From Serpula lacrymans var. lacrymans S7.9 (taxonomy: Eukaryota > Basidiomycota > Agaricomycetes > Boletales > Serpulaceae), in the NCBI RefSeq assembly GCF_000218685.1, contig NW_006763304.1:219349-283348 (forward strand): DNA of 64,000 nucleotides, given 5' to 3'. The notes under the pieces were generated by a model. The model was not told the DNA's origin. It ran no database searches and saw only the letters and a list, made by a program, of their open reading frames with translations. Of this stretch, positions 1-11,106 are shown piece by piece (the stretch's first letter is position 1; every line of letters starts with the position of its first letter). The translations under genes were made by a program, and so were the position numbers.

Positions 1-877
1 ACACATATTTTTTAGAATGCCTGACTGACAATAAAGGAACTGTGTTGATACTGATAGTGTTTTGCCTTGCCCTTTTTTTTTACTGCATCTTCCCATGACA
101 TCATGATTTTCCTGCTCTCTTTTTGCTATTGGACTTTACTTTATGGCTGTACAAACCTGTGACATTACTCACAGCATTCATTGTTCTATCCCTTTCTTTT
201 CCTTTTTTTGACAATCTTATCCTGTACTACCTACGCAGGATTTGTCAGCGTACATTCCTTCCTTCATGTTCTTTCTCATGCTTTTTGCACAGCTATACTG
301 TGCATAGCCTACTTTTCTTTCACTATATAAACCCCTGTATTTTACCTTGTAAAAAAAACAAGAACTCCAATCCAGACTTCTTCTCTAATCTCAAGTTCAC
401 TACTCACTACTACTTGTGATCCAGTGTGGTCACAACACCTCCCACTGCTACCACTGTTAACTGCTGTCATTGTCACTTGTTACTTTTTGAAAGTGATTGC
501 CATCCCTTTCGATTAGAGTCCTTCTGAGCACTACAGTCTGTGCGTCAGGAGCCTGCTATCACTGGGAACTTTGTCACCTCGTCACATTGTCATTCTCAAA
601 CCTACCTTGTGCTACAATTAGCAAGGTAGTGCTCGTCTATACTCGCCACAAAGCCCCTATCTTTCTATATTCCAACTATCCCTCCTCCTCCAAACCCACA
701 CCCATACATCTCTGGGTTTTACTTTGAAGGATCATTATATGTACCACCCCACAAACAAACAGACCACTCCACTGTTCTAGGAGGCAAAGCCCATAAACAA
801 GTTCTGTGGAATCTGGGAGGATTGTGTGTTAGTTTGTTTTTGTGTGTGGTTTTTTACCTGCAGTTATTATCATTGAC
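1..877 (+). mobile_element. Family A LTR-like element, copy A1 (5' end outside window)
   Basis: This stretch matches the 3' half of the complete copies at 8709-10518 (inverted) and 61563-63376 over its whole length. It carries a polyadenylation-like AATAAAGG near 30 and a TATA box (TATATAAACCCC) near 324, and ends in TTGACA at 877, like the ends of the other copies. The open frame at 123-419 is shared by all copies, but its ATG lies just upstream of the TATA box, so I do not call it a gene. The 5' end and its target duplication are outside the window. Confidence 0.8.
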
Positions 878-1364
878 AGCGTTCACTACTACTGTACTGC
901 TGCTCCTGTGTTGCCACAAAAACCACACAAGCAAACTAAGCAAAATAACCAATGTAGCTTGCACATGGCATTTGGGACCACCGCCCCCTTTGTTATAGAT
1001 GTCCTTTTTATCTACAAGTGCTCACAATGCCATCGGCATCAGCCTGCCCCTGAGGAGACATATAATTTCTAGCTAGAAGACTGAAACTTGGAGGGATTGG
1101 AGCGGCATTGCATGTTGATAGTGAGGACAGGATTGAGAGCAAAGTAGGTACAGTACATGTTGCAGTGGTGAAGTTAAGGAAAGTTGTATAATATGCCAGT
1201 CCAATTACCCTCCTCAAAACAAGCAGCATATTTTCTATGATGAGTGATCAGCTGCTAAGTGAAACAACAGCAAAAAAAAGACCCACTCTGTTGTGATGGC
1301 CTGACAATCAGTCAACAGAAAGCCAGCACCTATAGATTGGTTAGTCAGAAAGTGTAAAGCAGGG
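878..1364. other. No gene seen; downstream of element A1
   Basis: Unique-looking AT-rich sequence between the end of A1 and the alpha-kinase-like fragment. Only short unsupported frames are present. It may hold the decayed C-terminal part of the kinase-like reading frame that lies to its right on the minus strand. Confidence 0.5.
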
Positions 1365-1892
1365 CTACAAAATGATACCTTGAAAATCTGATAAGAAAAT
1401 GAGGCCATGAGATAGGTTGTACTGTACATATTGAGCAAAACATAGAAACTTGGCAATTAAGAGCTTGTCATTGTTCAGCCAGGCCCAGGGAGCTGCACTA
1501 TTATTATTAATGTACTTGACAAATTTTCCTCCAATTTTTTTTTCAAGGAGGTATACTGCACTTTTGAGACTTGGCTTGATAGGGACCACAATGGCAAACT
1601 GAACCATGCATAGGCAAGGGATTTCCGGAGGAGGCAGTTCAGATGGATCTTTATTGCACACAGGACAGCTGGCAATAAACTGGTAAACTATACTCATGAG
1701 ACTGGTACCCCAGTACATGCAATTAGCCTCAACAAGCATCTTGGCTAGCTCATCTTTAAAGGCGAGCAGCTTCCTGCCAGAACTCATAGAGTTGGTTATT
1801 GCACAAAAGCCTAGAGTACTATTGTTTCGCCACAATGTTGCCACCCTGCAGGAAGATAATGTTTTTGATGGGGATGGAAAATGGGATGGCAT
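1365..1892 (-). pseudogene. Alpha-kinase-like fragment
   Basis: The minus-strand frame (about 175 aa) resembles the atypical alpha-kinase (MHCK/EF2K) domains that are scattered through Agaricomycete genomes. Recognisable stretches are EANCMYWGTSLM, FVKYINNN and FLCFAQYVQYNLSHG followed by DFQG, which match the order of conserved blocks in that family as I remember it. The frame lacks a convincing start and stops soon after DFQG, before the Cys/His-rich C-terminal zinc-binding part, so it is probably a broken copy. It sits among mobile-element debris. The assignment rests on motif memory only; a profile search with Alpha_kinase would decide. Confidence 0.5.
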
Positions 1893-3849
1893 GTCTTGAA
1901 GCTTCCAGGGGGACCTAGCATGAATTTACTACTGTAGTTGATGGTGAGAGTAGCTTGTGGTTGGCTAGCACTGCTTTGGAGATTGAATGGTGAAGGGCGC
2001 TTGAGGAGCTGATTAAAAGTTCCTGTAGGTATGGGGAATAATTTGTAGGTCCCAAAATTGATATTTGCTGAGGGAAATTATGAGAGAAACATGGAGCTAA
2101 ATAGATGCAGAACTCACAGAATGGTTTTGCCTGATAACAAACTTTTGACTGCACACCCATGACTCACTTGAGTTCCTCCTTGTCAGGTGCCAGGAATTTT
2201 TTCTTGCCTCCCTTGTCTTTGTCCAACTCGTCCTCATCCAACTCATCTTCCTCCAATTTATCATCTTCAAAGCCAACATCATTAACTTCAGGCTGTGCTA
2301 CACCCTCAAGTACTTTTCCGGGCAGGTCAGACAACTGGTGATGAGAAGATGATGTAGTAATTGTCCAGCACTACAAGAACATGAACACAACAGAAACACG
2401 TGAGAGGTTATATAATCTTTGTATATTTCAAAGATGACAAGCTACTGACAATTGGCTGTTCTGGTGTACACAATTTCCAAATTTGCTTCTTGGGTTAAGT
2501 TGTGGCACAAAAGACCTGTAAGCTGTAAGTTAATGTGATTCTAGCTGTGAATAACTATGAAATGGCCTTCTCTGTGACACTTATGTCTGACTCATCCCCA
2601 TCTAACACTATCACAGCATTATCACCTGTACTCTTCAAAGTCTCCTTCCAGATCAAGATGTTTGTGTACTGGGAGTAAGTAATAACAAGCAAGATCGTAA
2701 CTTTGCAGTTTGAAGCAAATTTGGGAATTGGGTCCTTGTCACCGGCTCAATAGAATACTTCATGCAATATAAGACGGCCCAAATTCAGCTAAGGTTGGCA
2801 AGGATTATAGAGTAAAAACTTGGGCAACCTATACATCTCCAGCGACTCTAAGCCAAGGTTTTAATTACTGGTCCAGTCAATCCACTCCATCCGTAGGCTT
2901 TCAATGGCTGTGCATTGAACTTCTGAGCATGTCAATGCCACTGGGAGCATGAGATCTTGTTCAAGGTTCTAAAATATAAACCAAGTGAGTATTAAGGACA
3001 TAGTGATAAAGTGTGCTTACCCCAACTACAACTGTGCCAGAGTTCCCCTTGTCAGGTAACAAATACAAAGCTATATAACAACGAGGAATGTCTGGCCAAG
3101 TCCTTGCAGAAGGCGGTGGATCAGAGTATCAATGTTGAAGAGTATCAGTATAAGCACGAATCCAAACTAATATTGAACCAAGGAATAATACATCAAGTAT
3201 CTACTCCTTATATAGTGGATAATGAGGGTCAGACTGAAAAGAGAAAGAATAAGAAAATGGTCTGAACAAACAGCTAGCCAATAAGAAGAAAAGTGGTGTG
3301 ATCCATCATAATTACTAATAGTGTGGGAAGGGTCTTTAGTAAGGGATATACAATTGGCTGGATTAGCAACCCCATGGGAAGGCCCAGAGTCACAGTCTGT
3401 ATTGCTGATTAATCTCTCACCAAAGTATACCTGCACACAGCTCTTGATCAGAGTGATGTCATTGGGATATCTTCTCAGGAATGGGAGAGGAGTCTCCTAA
3501 GTTGTAAGCATGATAGAATGCGAGTGTGAAAGGAAAAGAGAAAAAAAAATAAAAGTAAAAGAGTACTGGCTGTGACTTCTAACCCAATGGCAAGAGGAGT
3601 GGCAGAGAATGGGTTAGATAACCATGACATGACAGGAATGCAATAGAAAAATTGATTCCTTACACCCCTCCTCTTTCAACTGATGGATAGCAATGTGCAG
3701 AGTAACATGGCATTGAGGTACAATGGTTGCTGTGGTGATGTGCATGATGGGCATGGTTAGCAGTATAACCAATTGAGCTGGTGTTGTTGATAGCAGGTGG
3801 TACATGCAAGAACTGCCGGAACATAAGACCTTGAGGCCTTGGAGCAAGG
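1893..3849. other. Degenerate AT-rich region with a short acidic frame
   Basis: No intact gene. On the minus strand about 2162-2299 encodes a Glu/Asp/Lys-rich stretch (DELDEDELDKDKGGKKK) that ends in a stop; it could be the N-terminal tail of the kinase-like gene to its left. The rest (2340-3849) has only short frames. A few AT-rich runs and an A-run near 3541 are visible. Best read as decayed transposon sequence. Confidence 0.4.
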
Positions 3850-4278
3850 TGTTATGATACACAATTTTTTGGACTTCTAACTTTCTTTCTCCGCTTTAAA
3901 CTTTTTTTCTCAGATTTCACACACTTATGTCATATGGCACTTTCCTTTTGTTTAAACTCCACTTTCACTTTCTCCCATGCTGCGCTGCTTCCCTTTATTG
4001 TTAGCTACAACTCTCTCATGCAGTGGAGCTAGTCACATGGGCTGCACCCTATGACATCATCAGCCACTGCTTTATCAACTATATAGTACAACATGTACAG
4101 AATAACCTGTAGTAGTATAAATACCTCAATAGATCCAGGAGACTCCTCAGCGAGTCCTCCTGTTGAATACCATCAACTAACTCGGTCCTAAACCCAAGGG
4201 AGTTTATCTACTCTCTCACTTACCCCTCTTTACTTGTTCCTCACTGTGCGCCAGAGTATAAAAACTTTGGTTGTAACA
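3850..4278 (+). mobile_element. Family B solo LTR, copy B1 (diverged)
   Basis: About 429 bp aligning along its length with 5921-6337 and, inverted, 63422-63834. It begins TGTTATGATACACAA and ends TTGGTTGTAACA, the diverged form of the TGTTACA ends of the other copies. Shared internal landmarks are the GGGCTGCACCCTATGACAT block, a TATA-like AGTATAAATACC, and GGAGACTCCTCAGCGAGTCC. Flanks GCAAG and ACAAG differ by one base and could be a mutated target duplication if the element starts one base earlier. Confidence 0.7.
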
Positions 4279-5920
4279 ACAAGTAAGTGAATGCAGAACA
4301 ATATCCATACTAGGGACTGTTTGTCTGTTTCCAGTTGTTCTTAGGTATGCTTTGCTGGCAACTTGGACCACATCTTTTTTGTGCGCAAGAACGAACCAGT
4401 CAGAATCAACCGTGTTAATGAGAAAGAAGTTGCCAAAAACTTTGTAGTCTGGGGCTATAGCTGCACCACAAACTATTGAGAAAAGAGGGACAAACTCAGT
4501 ATCTGAGCATGACTTTGCCCAAATTTGCCAGAGCCCAAGGTCCTTGTCTTTGTGTCATGGCTGACCTACTGGAGCATTATATGGTTGAACCAGCGCAAAT
4601 AGATAATCAACCTGATCAATGGTACAAACAAATAGTATGATGAGGCAAGCAAAGATCCTTGAGTCCGCTGTTTGCAGTAGAACACAATCTTATTATGGAT
4701 GATTGTAAAACCGAGGGTTACATTGAAAGTAATTAGTATATTGTCACCAATTGACTACATATCTATAGTCAACTTTCATGAAATAATATACTGTAATCTT
4801 GTCTTCAGTCCCCAATTTCATGCATTTCCCACCAGGAAATGATATATTATTTATGCTGAAAAATATGTTGAGGTGATTGGAGAGCTTTATACAAAAACTC
4901 ATGAATGCTGCATCATCCTTGCGTGATTCTTCCAGGCCTTGAAATGATGTTGCAGGACACTTTGAGCCTAGTGACACATGACTCATTCCAGTAATCTTTG
5001 AGTCAACTTCATCCCCTTTGAGATCACCCATTAACTCACTATCAAAAGCTGCTATGTCCTGGAGGATAAAGCATGACACCAGACACTAATAGTCAGCCTG
5101 AAGAATCCAAATGATGATATCAGATATAGCTTGTCCTTATAAATGAGACAGACCAACCTGTTCAGCAACATGTTTGAAGTTTGTTCGGAATTGATAAGAA
5201 TCCTTGAGCAGGCCATGCAACTGCTCATTTGGTTTTGTATTGTAGTTCTGGGTTATGCCTTTTGCTTTGATGTCTTCAAATGCATGTTTATTCATGTGCA
5301 TCTTCAGAAAGTTCCAACTTTTGTCCCTAAGTCCATCTGCTGCCTTTAAATATTCCTGCGCAAGTCTAATAAATAAAACATAATGATGGTAATCTACATC
5401 CATAGCTTGTGAAAATAGCTTCAAAGCTTGTCTACCAGCTGCAATAGTCTTTGTCATGTGAACTGTTAGTCCTGTATACATATCAACATCAAGGAAGAGG
5501 TGAATGCTCTTCAAAAGAAGATGTGCTGGCTTGTGTAATCAGATATTGAATGTATTGTGCAACACAAAGATAACCATCTAAAATAAATATCTAAAAGAAT
5601 TATTACAACAAAGGACAAACCATACTGATTATACTTTAGATATATCTTCATGCTTTGTTGCATCCAAAAATTCTATGCTAGCCACTCTGTCAAAACGGTT
5701 CAAATTTTGCCAACAAGGCATACTATTGAACCTAGTGTGATTTAGTAATATGTTACAAGTGTCAATAAGATTAGAGTGCATACTGATCATCAAGCTGATG
5801 GGATACTTCTCGGCCCTCTGCTTCTATCCAAAATAGGAACTCCTTCCAGGGATAATAGCTCTATAGGCCACTACTATGTGCATGTAGTTGGTCCCAAGAT
5901 GATTTTTGATGAACATCAGA

Positions 5921-6337
5921 TGTTACAATACACAATTTTTGGACCTTTAACTTTTATTCTCCACTTCAACCTTCTTTTAGACTCTTGTGCCATTCAGCAC
6001 CTTTCTTTTGTTTCAAACTCCGCTTGTATCTTTTCTTTCTTGCACTGTGCAGCTTTCTTTTATTTTTAGATACAACTCTCTTACGTGGTGGAGCTGGTCA
6101 CAAGGGCTGCACCCTATGACATTATCAGCCACCACTTTTATTGACTGTATAGTATACATGTACAAATAGTCTGTAACTGTATATAAACCCCAACAGATCA
6201 AGGAGACTCCTCAGTGAGTCCTCCTATTGTTTACTCACAACTAACTCAGTCTTATTCTAAGGGGTTCACCCACTCCTATTCCCTCACTCTTGCTTGTCTG
6301 AGTTGTGCACCAAAGTATACAAACTTTGGTTGTTACA
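5921..6337 (+). mobile_element. Family B solo LTR, copy B2
   Basis: A 417-bp sequence bounded by TGTTACA at both ends (perfect TG...CA form). A TATA box (TGTATATAAACCCC) lies at about 6178. It is the best-preserved copy of the family with B1 and B3. The flanking pentamers (TCAGA and CTGGG) do not match, so either the duplication has decayed or the LTR is left over from recombination. It sits inside the DUF6830-type gene remnant, in the opposite orientation to that gene. Confidence 0.8.
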
Positions 6338-6473
6338 CTGGGGGGCTCTCTGACTGTGCTGCTGTTGTTGCATCAAAAACAAAGTGCTCTGAGAGTTCCC
6401 TAATAAGTTCAATGCCCAATCCCACAGCAAACGGAACAAAGGAATTGTGACAACACCGACAAGACACAGTCTT

Positions 6474-6687
6474 TGTTACAATTGACATACCAGCACCTAC
6501 TTACACTTCACTTTTGTACTTTACTTTTCATTTTCCAAGTCACATGACCAGTCATGTGACTTATGAAAAGTCCAAAAATGTAAAGTAAAGTAAATAGAGT
6601 CACATAATCAGTCATGTGACTTGGAAAATAAAAAGTAAAAGTACAAAAAGTGAAGCATAAGTAGGTGCTGGTATGTCAATTGTAACA
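6474..6687. mobile_element. MITE-like palindromic element, 214 bp
   Basis: The left arm TGTTACAATTGACATACCAG and the right arm ending CTGGTATGTCAATTGTAACA are perfect inverted complements, and complementarity continues inward through a GTGACTTGGAAAA-type block with few mismatches. The whole element is nearly one long hairpin. No obvious target duplication was found (AGTCTT on the left, GGAATG on the right). Its terminal heptamer TGTTACA is the same as the ends of LTR family B, whose copy B2 lies 136 bp upstream. Confidence 0.7.
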
Positions 6688-7450
6688 GGAATGGTCTTTG
6701 CCTTAATAGCGTACATTGATTACAGCATTTTCAAACTGGACTTATTTGGTGTCAGTTTTCAGATGCAATGAATGTATATGATATCACAAATCAAAGTTAG
6801 AGCATGAGAAGCAATCTTTCATGTCTTGTAAAAGTGTTATATCCATGCCACAGGCCATGGTTTCCAGAATTCTGAAAAGTCAGAGATCCTCAAGTCCAAA
6901 CTCCCAAATCTTTGGTACTCTCATAATTACACTCCTCATGCTCTGCTGCTCGGTATAGCCCTGTACCCCACCCCCACATAGTACTCCAGATATCCGCTCT
7001 GATACTCCTGCACTGGACTTTTAGTCCGCCATACATTTCCTCCACACGTTCTCACATTCCTCATAGACTTTGTAGTTTAGACCTTATAATACACTCCCCT
7101 CATATATGATTTCCCCTTACTAGATAATTGTCTGCATGGAACTCCATACCTTCATTATAAGTTACTCCTTACAAACTCCCATCCCTCCGATAGTATATAA
7201 CTTGTAGCTCCTGTACTCCATTCCTGCAGTTTAAATATCAACTAGCTCCTACCACCTTTATTCAAGTCTCCTTCTAAGTTTTCTGGTCCTTCTCCAAAGG
7301 ACCTTTACTGCACTCCACCTTTCATCCTCTACTCTCACCCGTTCACTCCATTGAGTTAGGGACCAAGGTCCACAGAAGGGCCTAGCACACAAGCTAAGTC
7401 AATTCCCAACCTCATACTCCATTCCGCTCCCCATCTCATCTCTGCACTCT
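6688..7450. other. Pyrimidine-rich non-coding stretch inside transposon remnant
   Basis: No open frame. From about 6900 to 7450 the plus strand is strongly C/T-rich with repeated ACTCC/CTCC words. A TATA-like AGTATATAACTTG lies near 7191, so it could be a decayed LTR of another element, but I find no second copy in the window. Confidence 0.3.
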
Positions 7451-8180
7451 GAACTCAAATTACTCTGAAGGTCACAGTTCTGACAAAAGGTCAGATTGAT
7501 CTTTCAGAGTGAATGAGCCAGGGTCTTGTATACTCTGCCGAATGACATTGACTAATCTATTTATCCGGTCTTTATTTAATGCTGCCTCAAGAGCAACCTC
7601 CGCAAATTCAAGGTCAACCTGGGATTTGAATGGCTGCCATGGACATGAGCTTTTGATGCGTGCTTTGCCAGAAAATCCATGTTTGAAATCAGAAAAATGG
7701 TCCAATTTTGCAGTGTGGCCACTTGTAGAGTGGTACTCAGTTTTGATATCATCTATTCAAAGACTTTCCCCCATGAGGTTCAGCCTAACAGGGGGTGCGC
7801 CAGGAAAATGAGATGATCCTGTAAAGATAAAATAGTAACAAACAACAAATACCAGACTGATATATACCTACCATATTCATCTTTTACATCAAAGTTGGTT
7901 TCATTGTTTTCCTATATGTGTTTTGATGAAGATCCCACTGCAAATTGCTTCTTTAGTTTTTTCGCTAAACAGAAACATCAATGAGTGCTCAGTTTCCATG
8001 TCTAACTGATTCACCTACCTTCTTTTTTTTCTTTCCGAAGCTGCTTGTTTAATTGAAGGTCTTGCACCAAATCTGCCATTTCCTCTATACATGATTCCCC
8101 GTGTCTTGGGAGGCCCATAGGCTTGAAATGTCCCCCACAGGAAGGGCAAGCTTTGAGGCCATCATTGTGATTGTCAAGAG

Positions 8181-8708
8181 CAGTAAATTCTGTGTGACCT
8201 TTTGCTTGTCCTTCAGCATGTTTATCAAGGAGACAAAAGACAGATTAAAGAATGTTGTTGTTGGTGAGAACAAATTGATGTGGTTTCTATCTGGTTGCAA
8301 TTGAATCGGCCAACTGTTAGTAAGCCGCACTGCTTGCATGCTGCTTATCACACCAACCCAATCACGTGTCCTTCTAACCAGTATAGGAAATCTCCAACAT
8401 GGGTCTTACCAAACCTTACATCTGTTTGCCACAACAATGAGGAGTAGTTTCCCATACAAGTATGTAGCAGAAAGCAGATAAATGGTGCTACATAGGTTTC
8501 TTAATAGTGTGCTTGTTGCACATGTAAACGTAACCTGCTTAGCAATACATTCAACCAGTCAGATCCAACAGAAACTTGGGGTCCAGGTCTACACCAGAGG
8601 GCAATATTATTCCTGGTACTGTAGGTTACCAGGTCTCAGAACCAGCTATTGACACTACTTTTGGCCCCAATGATTCATACCGACCATCCACACTTGGCAC
8701 ATGAGCGC
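8181..8708. other. No gene seen; left flank of element A2
   Basis: Probably the outer part of the DUF6830-type transposon or its target. No supported reading frame. It ends in AGCGC, whose last four bases form the left target duplication of element A2. Confidence 0.4.
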
Positions 8709-10518
8709 TGTCGATAATGAGAACTGCTGTTAGAAAACCACACACAAAAACAAACTAACACACAATCCTCCCAGATTTCTCAGAACTTGTTTATGGGCTT
8801 TGCCTCCTAGAACAGTGGAGTGGTCTGGCTGTTTGTGGGGTGGTACGTACAAAGATCCTTCAAAGTAAAACCCAGAGATGTATGAGTGTGGGTTTTGAGG
8901 AGGAGGGATAGTTGAATTTATAGTAGATAGGGGCTTAGTGATGAGTATAGATGAGCACTACCTTGCTAATCGTAGCACAAGGTAGGTTTGAGAATAACGA
9001 GATAACGAGGTTCCCAGTGATAGCAGGCTCCTGACGCACAAGCTGTAGTGCTCAGAAGGACTCTAATCGAAGGGGATGGCAATCACTTTCAAAAAGTAAC
9101 AAGTGACAATGACAGCAGTTAACAGTGGTAGAAGTGGGAAGTGTTGTGACCACACTGGATCACAAGTAGCAGTAAGAAGTGGACTTAAGTTTAGAGAAGA
9201 AGTCTGGATTGGAGTTTTTGTTTTTTTACAAGGTAAAATACAGGGGTTTATATAGTGAAAGAAAAGTAGGCTATGCACAGTATAGCTGTGCAAAAAGAAT
9301 GAGAAAGAATATGAAGGAAGGAATGTACGCTGACAAATCCTGCGTAGGTAGTACAGGATAAGATTGTCAAAAAAAGGAAAAGAAAGGGATAGAACAATGA
9401 ATGCTGTGAGTAATGTCACAGGTTTGTACAGCCATAAAGTAAAGTCCAATAGCAAAAAGAGAGCAGGAAAATCATGATGTCATGGGAAGATGCAGTAAAA
9501 AAAAAGGGCAAGGCAAAACACTATCAGTATCAACACAGTTCCTTTATTGTCAGTCAGGCATTCTAAAAAATATGTGTCCATAAAAATGATTCAAAAATCA
9601 AAAATAATCACACTGTAAATGAATGTTCTGCTGAAAAAAAGAAACTGGAGCCACCGGTCCACCACCTAGTCCAAATCCGACAGTTCCATGGCCTTACCAA
9701 TGGACTGGTTGTGTTGAACCACCTGATCAAACGAGGGAGGGAGAGGAGTAGTTCCAATTTGGAACAAGTGAGTCCCAGGCAGCGTGTGATAGGTGTAGCT
9801 GTAGCGAAGACGATGGACAAAAGATAAGTGTACCCAAGTGAATGGGACAGCAATGAACATGGGCGATGCAAGGGGATGAACCTTCTCCAGCTCAAAAACT
9901 ACCCACCCACCCTCCAACCAGGCAAGACGAGCAACCGATGTTTTGATAGTATATGATGGCAGATCAATGTCATAAAGATGGACCTGTTGCTCTATTTGAA
10001 CCGGCCGCCGGGGCTTTGCTGATATCAGCAGTGGCACGTGGTAGTCAACGGATCAGCAACAGAAGTGGATAGGAAGTGGTGACATCAGAAATGGTGGGGG
10101 TGCAAAGAAGATGAGGAGGAGGAGGGTGGAGGTGACGAGGAGGTGAACTAAAATGGGGATCCAGAAACGACTGTCGGGTGAGAATAAAAATGAGAGTAAG
10201 GGACCCATGGTGGGGCTAGGCAAAGGAAGGGAAGTGAAGGAAACAACAAAAACGAGGGCGCAATGCAATGTGTAGCCAGTGGCAACGCAAAATTTTGCCG
10301 AAATGCCGAAATGCCGAAAGTACCGAATGGAAAGCAAAGGTGAGTGTGACTGGATTGCCTAATAGAGGTGGTGCTGATCAGCCACAAGTTTGAAAAAGGC
10401 AATATTAATTACTATTCCACGTGGCACTGTGCCTGTGTGGTGCAAAGGCGAGTCTTTTTGAATATTCGCTTCGTTATTGACACCTGTCCATGCTACCAAT
10501 CAACTTTGGTGCATGACA
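8709..10518 (-). mobile_element. Family A LTR-like element, copy A2 (complete)
   Basis: A full 1810-bp copy in inverted orientation. On the minus strand it starts TGTCATGCACC (10518) and ends TTATCGACA (8709), giving TG...CA ends with a short TGTC/GACA inverted repeat. It is flanked by GCGC on both sides (8705-8708 and 10519-10522), a 4-bp target duplication. Inside are the same TATA box and AATAAAGG as in A1 and A3, and a roughly 120-codon frame (minus, 9666-10037) conserved with A3. No integrase, transposase or reverse transcriptase is present, so it is non-autonomous or a long solo LTR. Confidence 0.85.
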
Positions 10519-11106
10519 GCGCCATCTCTTTTCATCAAACAGCCACAGACATAGTACCACAGACACAAATATTTTTGTGCAGGAACAGTATGCGCCTCTC
10601 AACACCCCATACTTTCCTTGCTTCCAATTAACACCAATGAACTTGTATAAAAATGAGTTGTCTCAAGAACACATAACCAATGCAATCAAACCATTTGTCT
10701 TGCAGTGCCCCTTTGACGATCTGAGTGTCATGTTGCATTTTGAAGAAGAGTGTTGGCAAGGTCCTGTAGAGATCCTTGGTTGGTTTTTTGATTGAACCAA
10801 TGACAATAACCATGCCTACTTTGAGTTGTATGGTGTGCATTACTTCAAAACTTGTAATTTAAAAATCATCATTATTCCAAATGTCTCGCACCTCAAACCT
10901 TTGTACCACATTCTTACCACATGATATATACAAATGATGGTATAACTTTCGCCACGGGACCAGGAGTGCCCGGAGGGAGCGTGAGAAAAGAATGTGAATA
11001 GACTTATTATGTCAGCAACCACAGCGGCTGTACGCATTTTTCTGTCATGTGTCTGTTATCTGCTCGGATTTTCCCTGGTCCTTTGCACACCTCTTAACCA
11101 TGGACT
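10519..11106. other. No gene seen; right flank of element A2
   Basis: Starts with GCGC, the right target duplication of A2. Only short frames (for example 10577-10795) with no recognisable domain. AT-rich. Confidence 0.4.

Larger units (their letters stand above)
4350..8180 (-). pseudogene. DUF6830-type DNA-transposon gene, broken by insertions
   Basis: Minus-strand pieces in family order. N-terminal: a CxxC...H...C zinc-finger-like stretch (ACPSCGGHFKPMGLPRHGESC, near 8060-8150), then PWQPFKSQVDLEFAEVAL (near 7630). C-terminal: FLDVDMYTGLTVHMT and KHAFEDIKAKGITQNYNT then PNEQLHGLLKD (5137-5514), HVSLGSKCPATSFQ (4744-5079), and a tail with PYNAP and KDKDLGLWQIW down to about 4350. This order matches the large proteins of Plavaka/CACTA-like basidiomycete transposons annotated with DUF6830, as I recall them. 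The catalytic middle (roughly 5900-7450) is missing or replaced by LTR B2, a MITE and unrelated sequence, and stops occur between pieces, so it is not functional. Confidence 0.6.

Noticed and set aside
3850..6337. LTR copies B1 and B2 as the two ends of one retrotransposon
   Set aside because: They are diverged from each other and the sequence between them is the opposite-strand DUF6830-type gene, not gag-pol, so they are more likely independent solo LTRs.
8709..10518. Family A as a TIR DNA transposon
   Set aside because: Terminal inverted complementarity is only about four bases and the ends are TG...CA with TATA and poly(A) signals, which fits an LTR-like element better.
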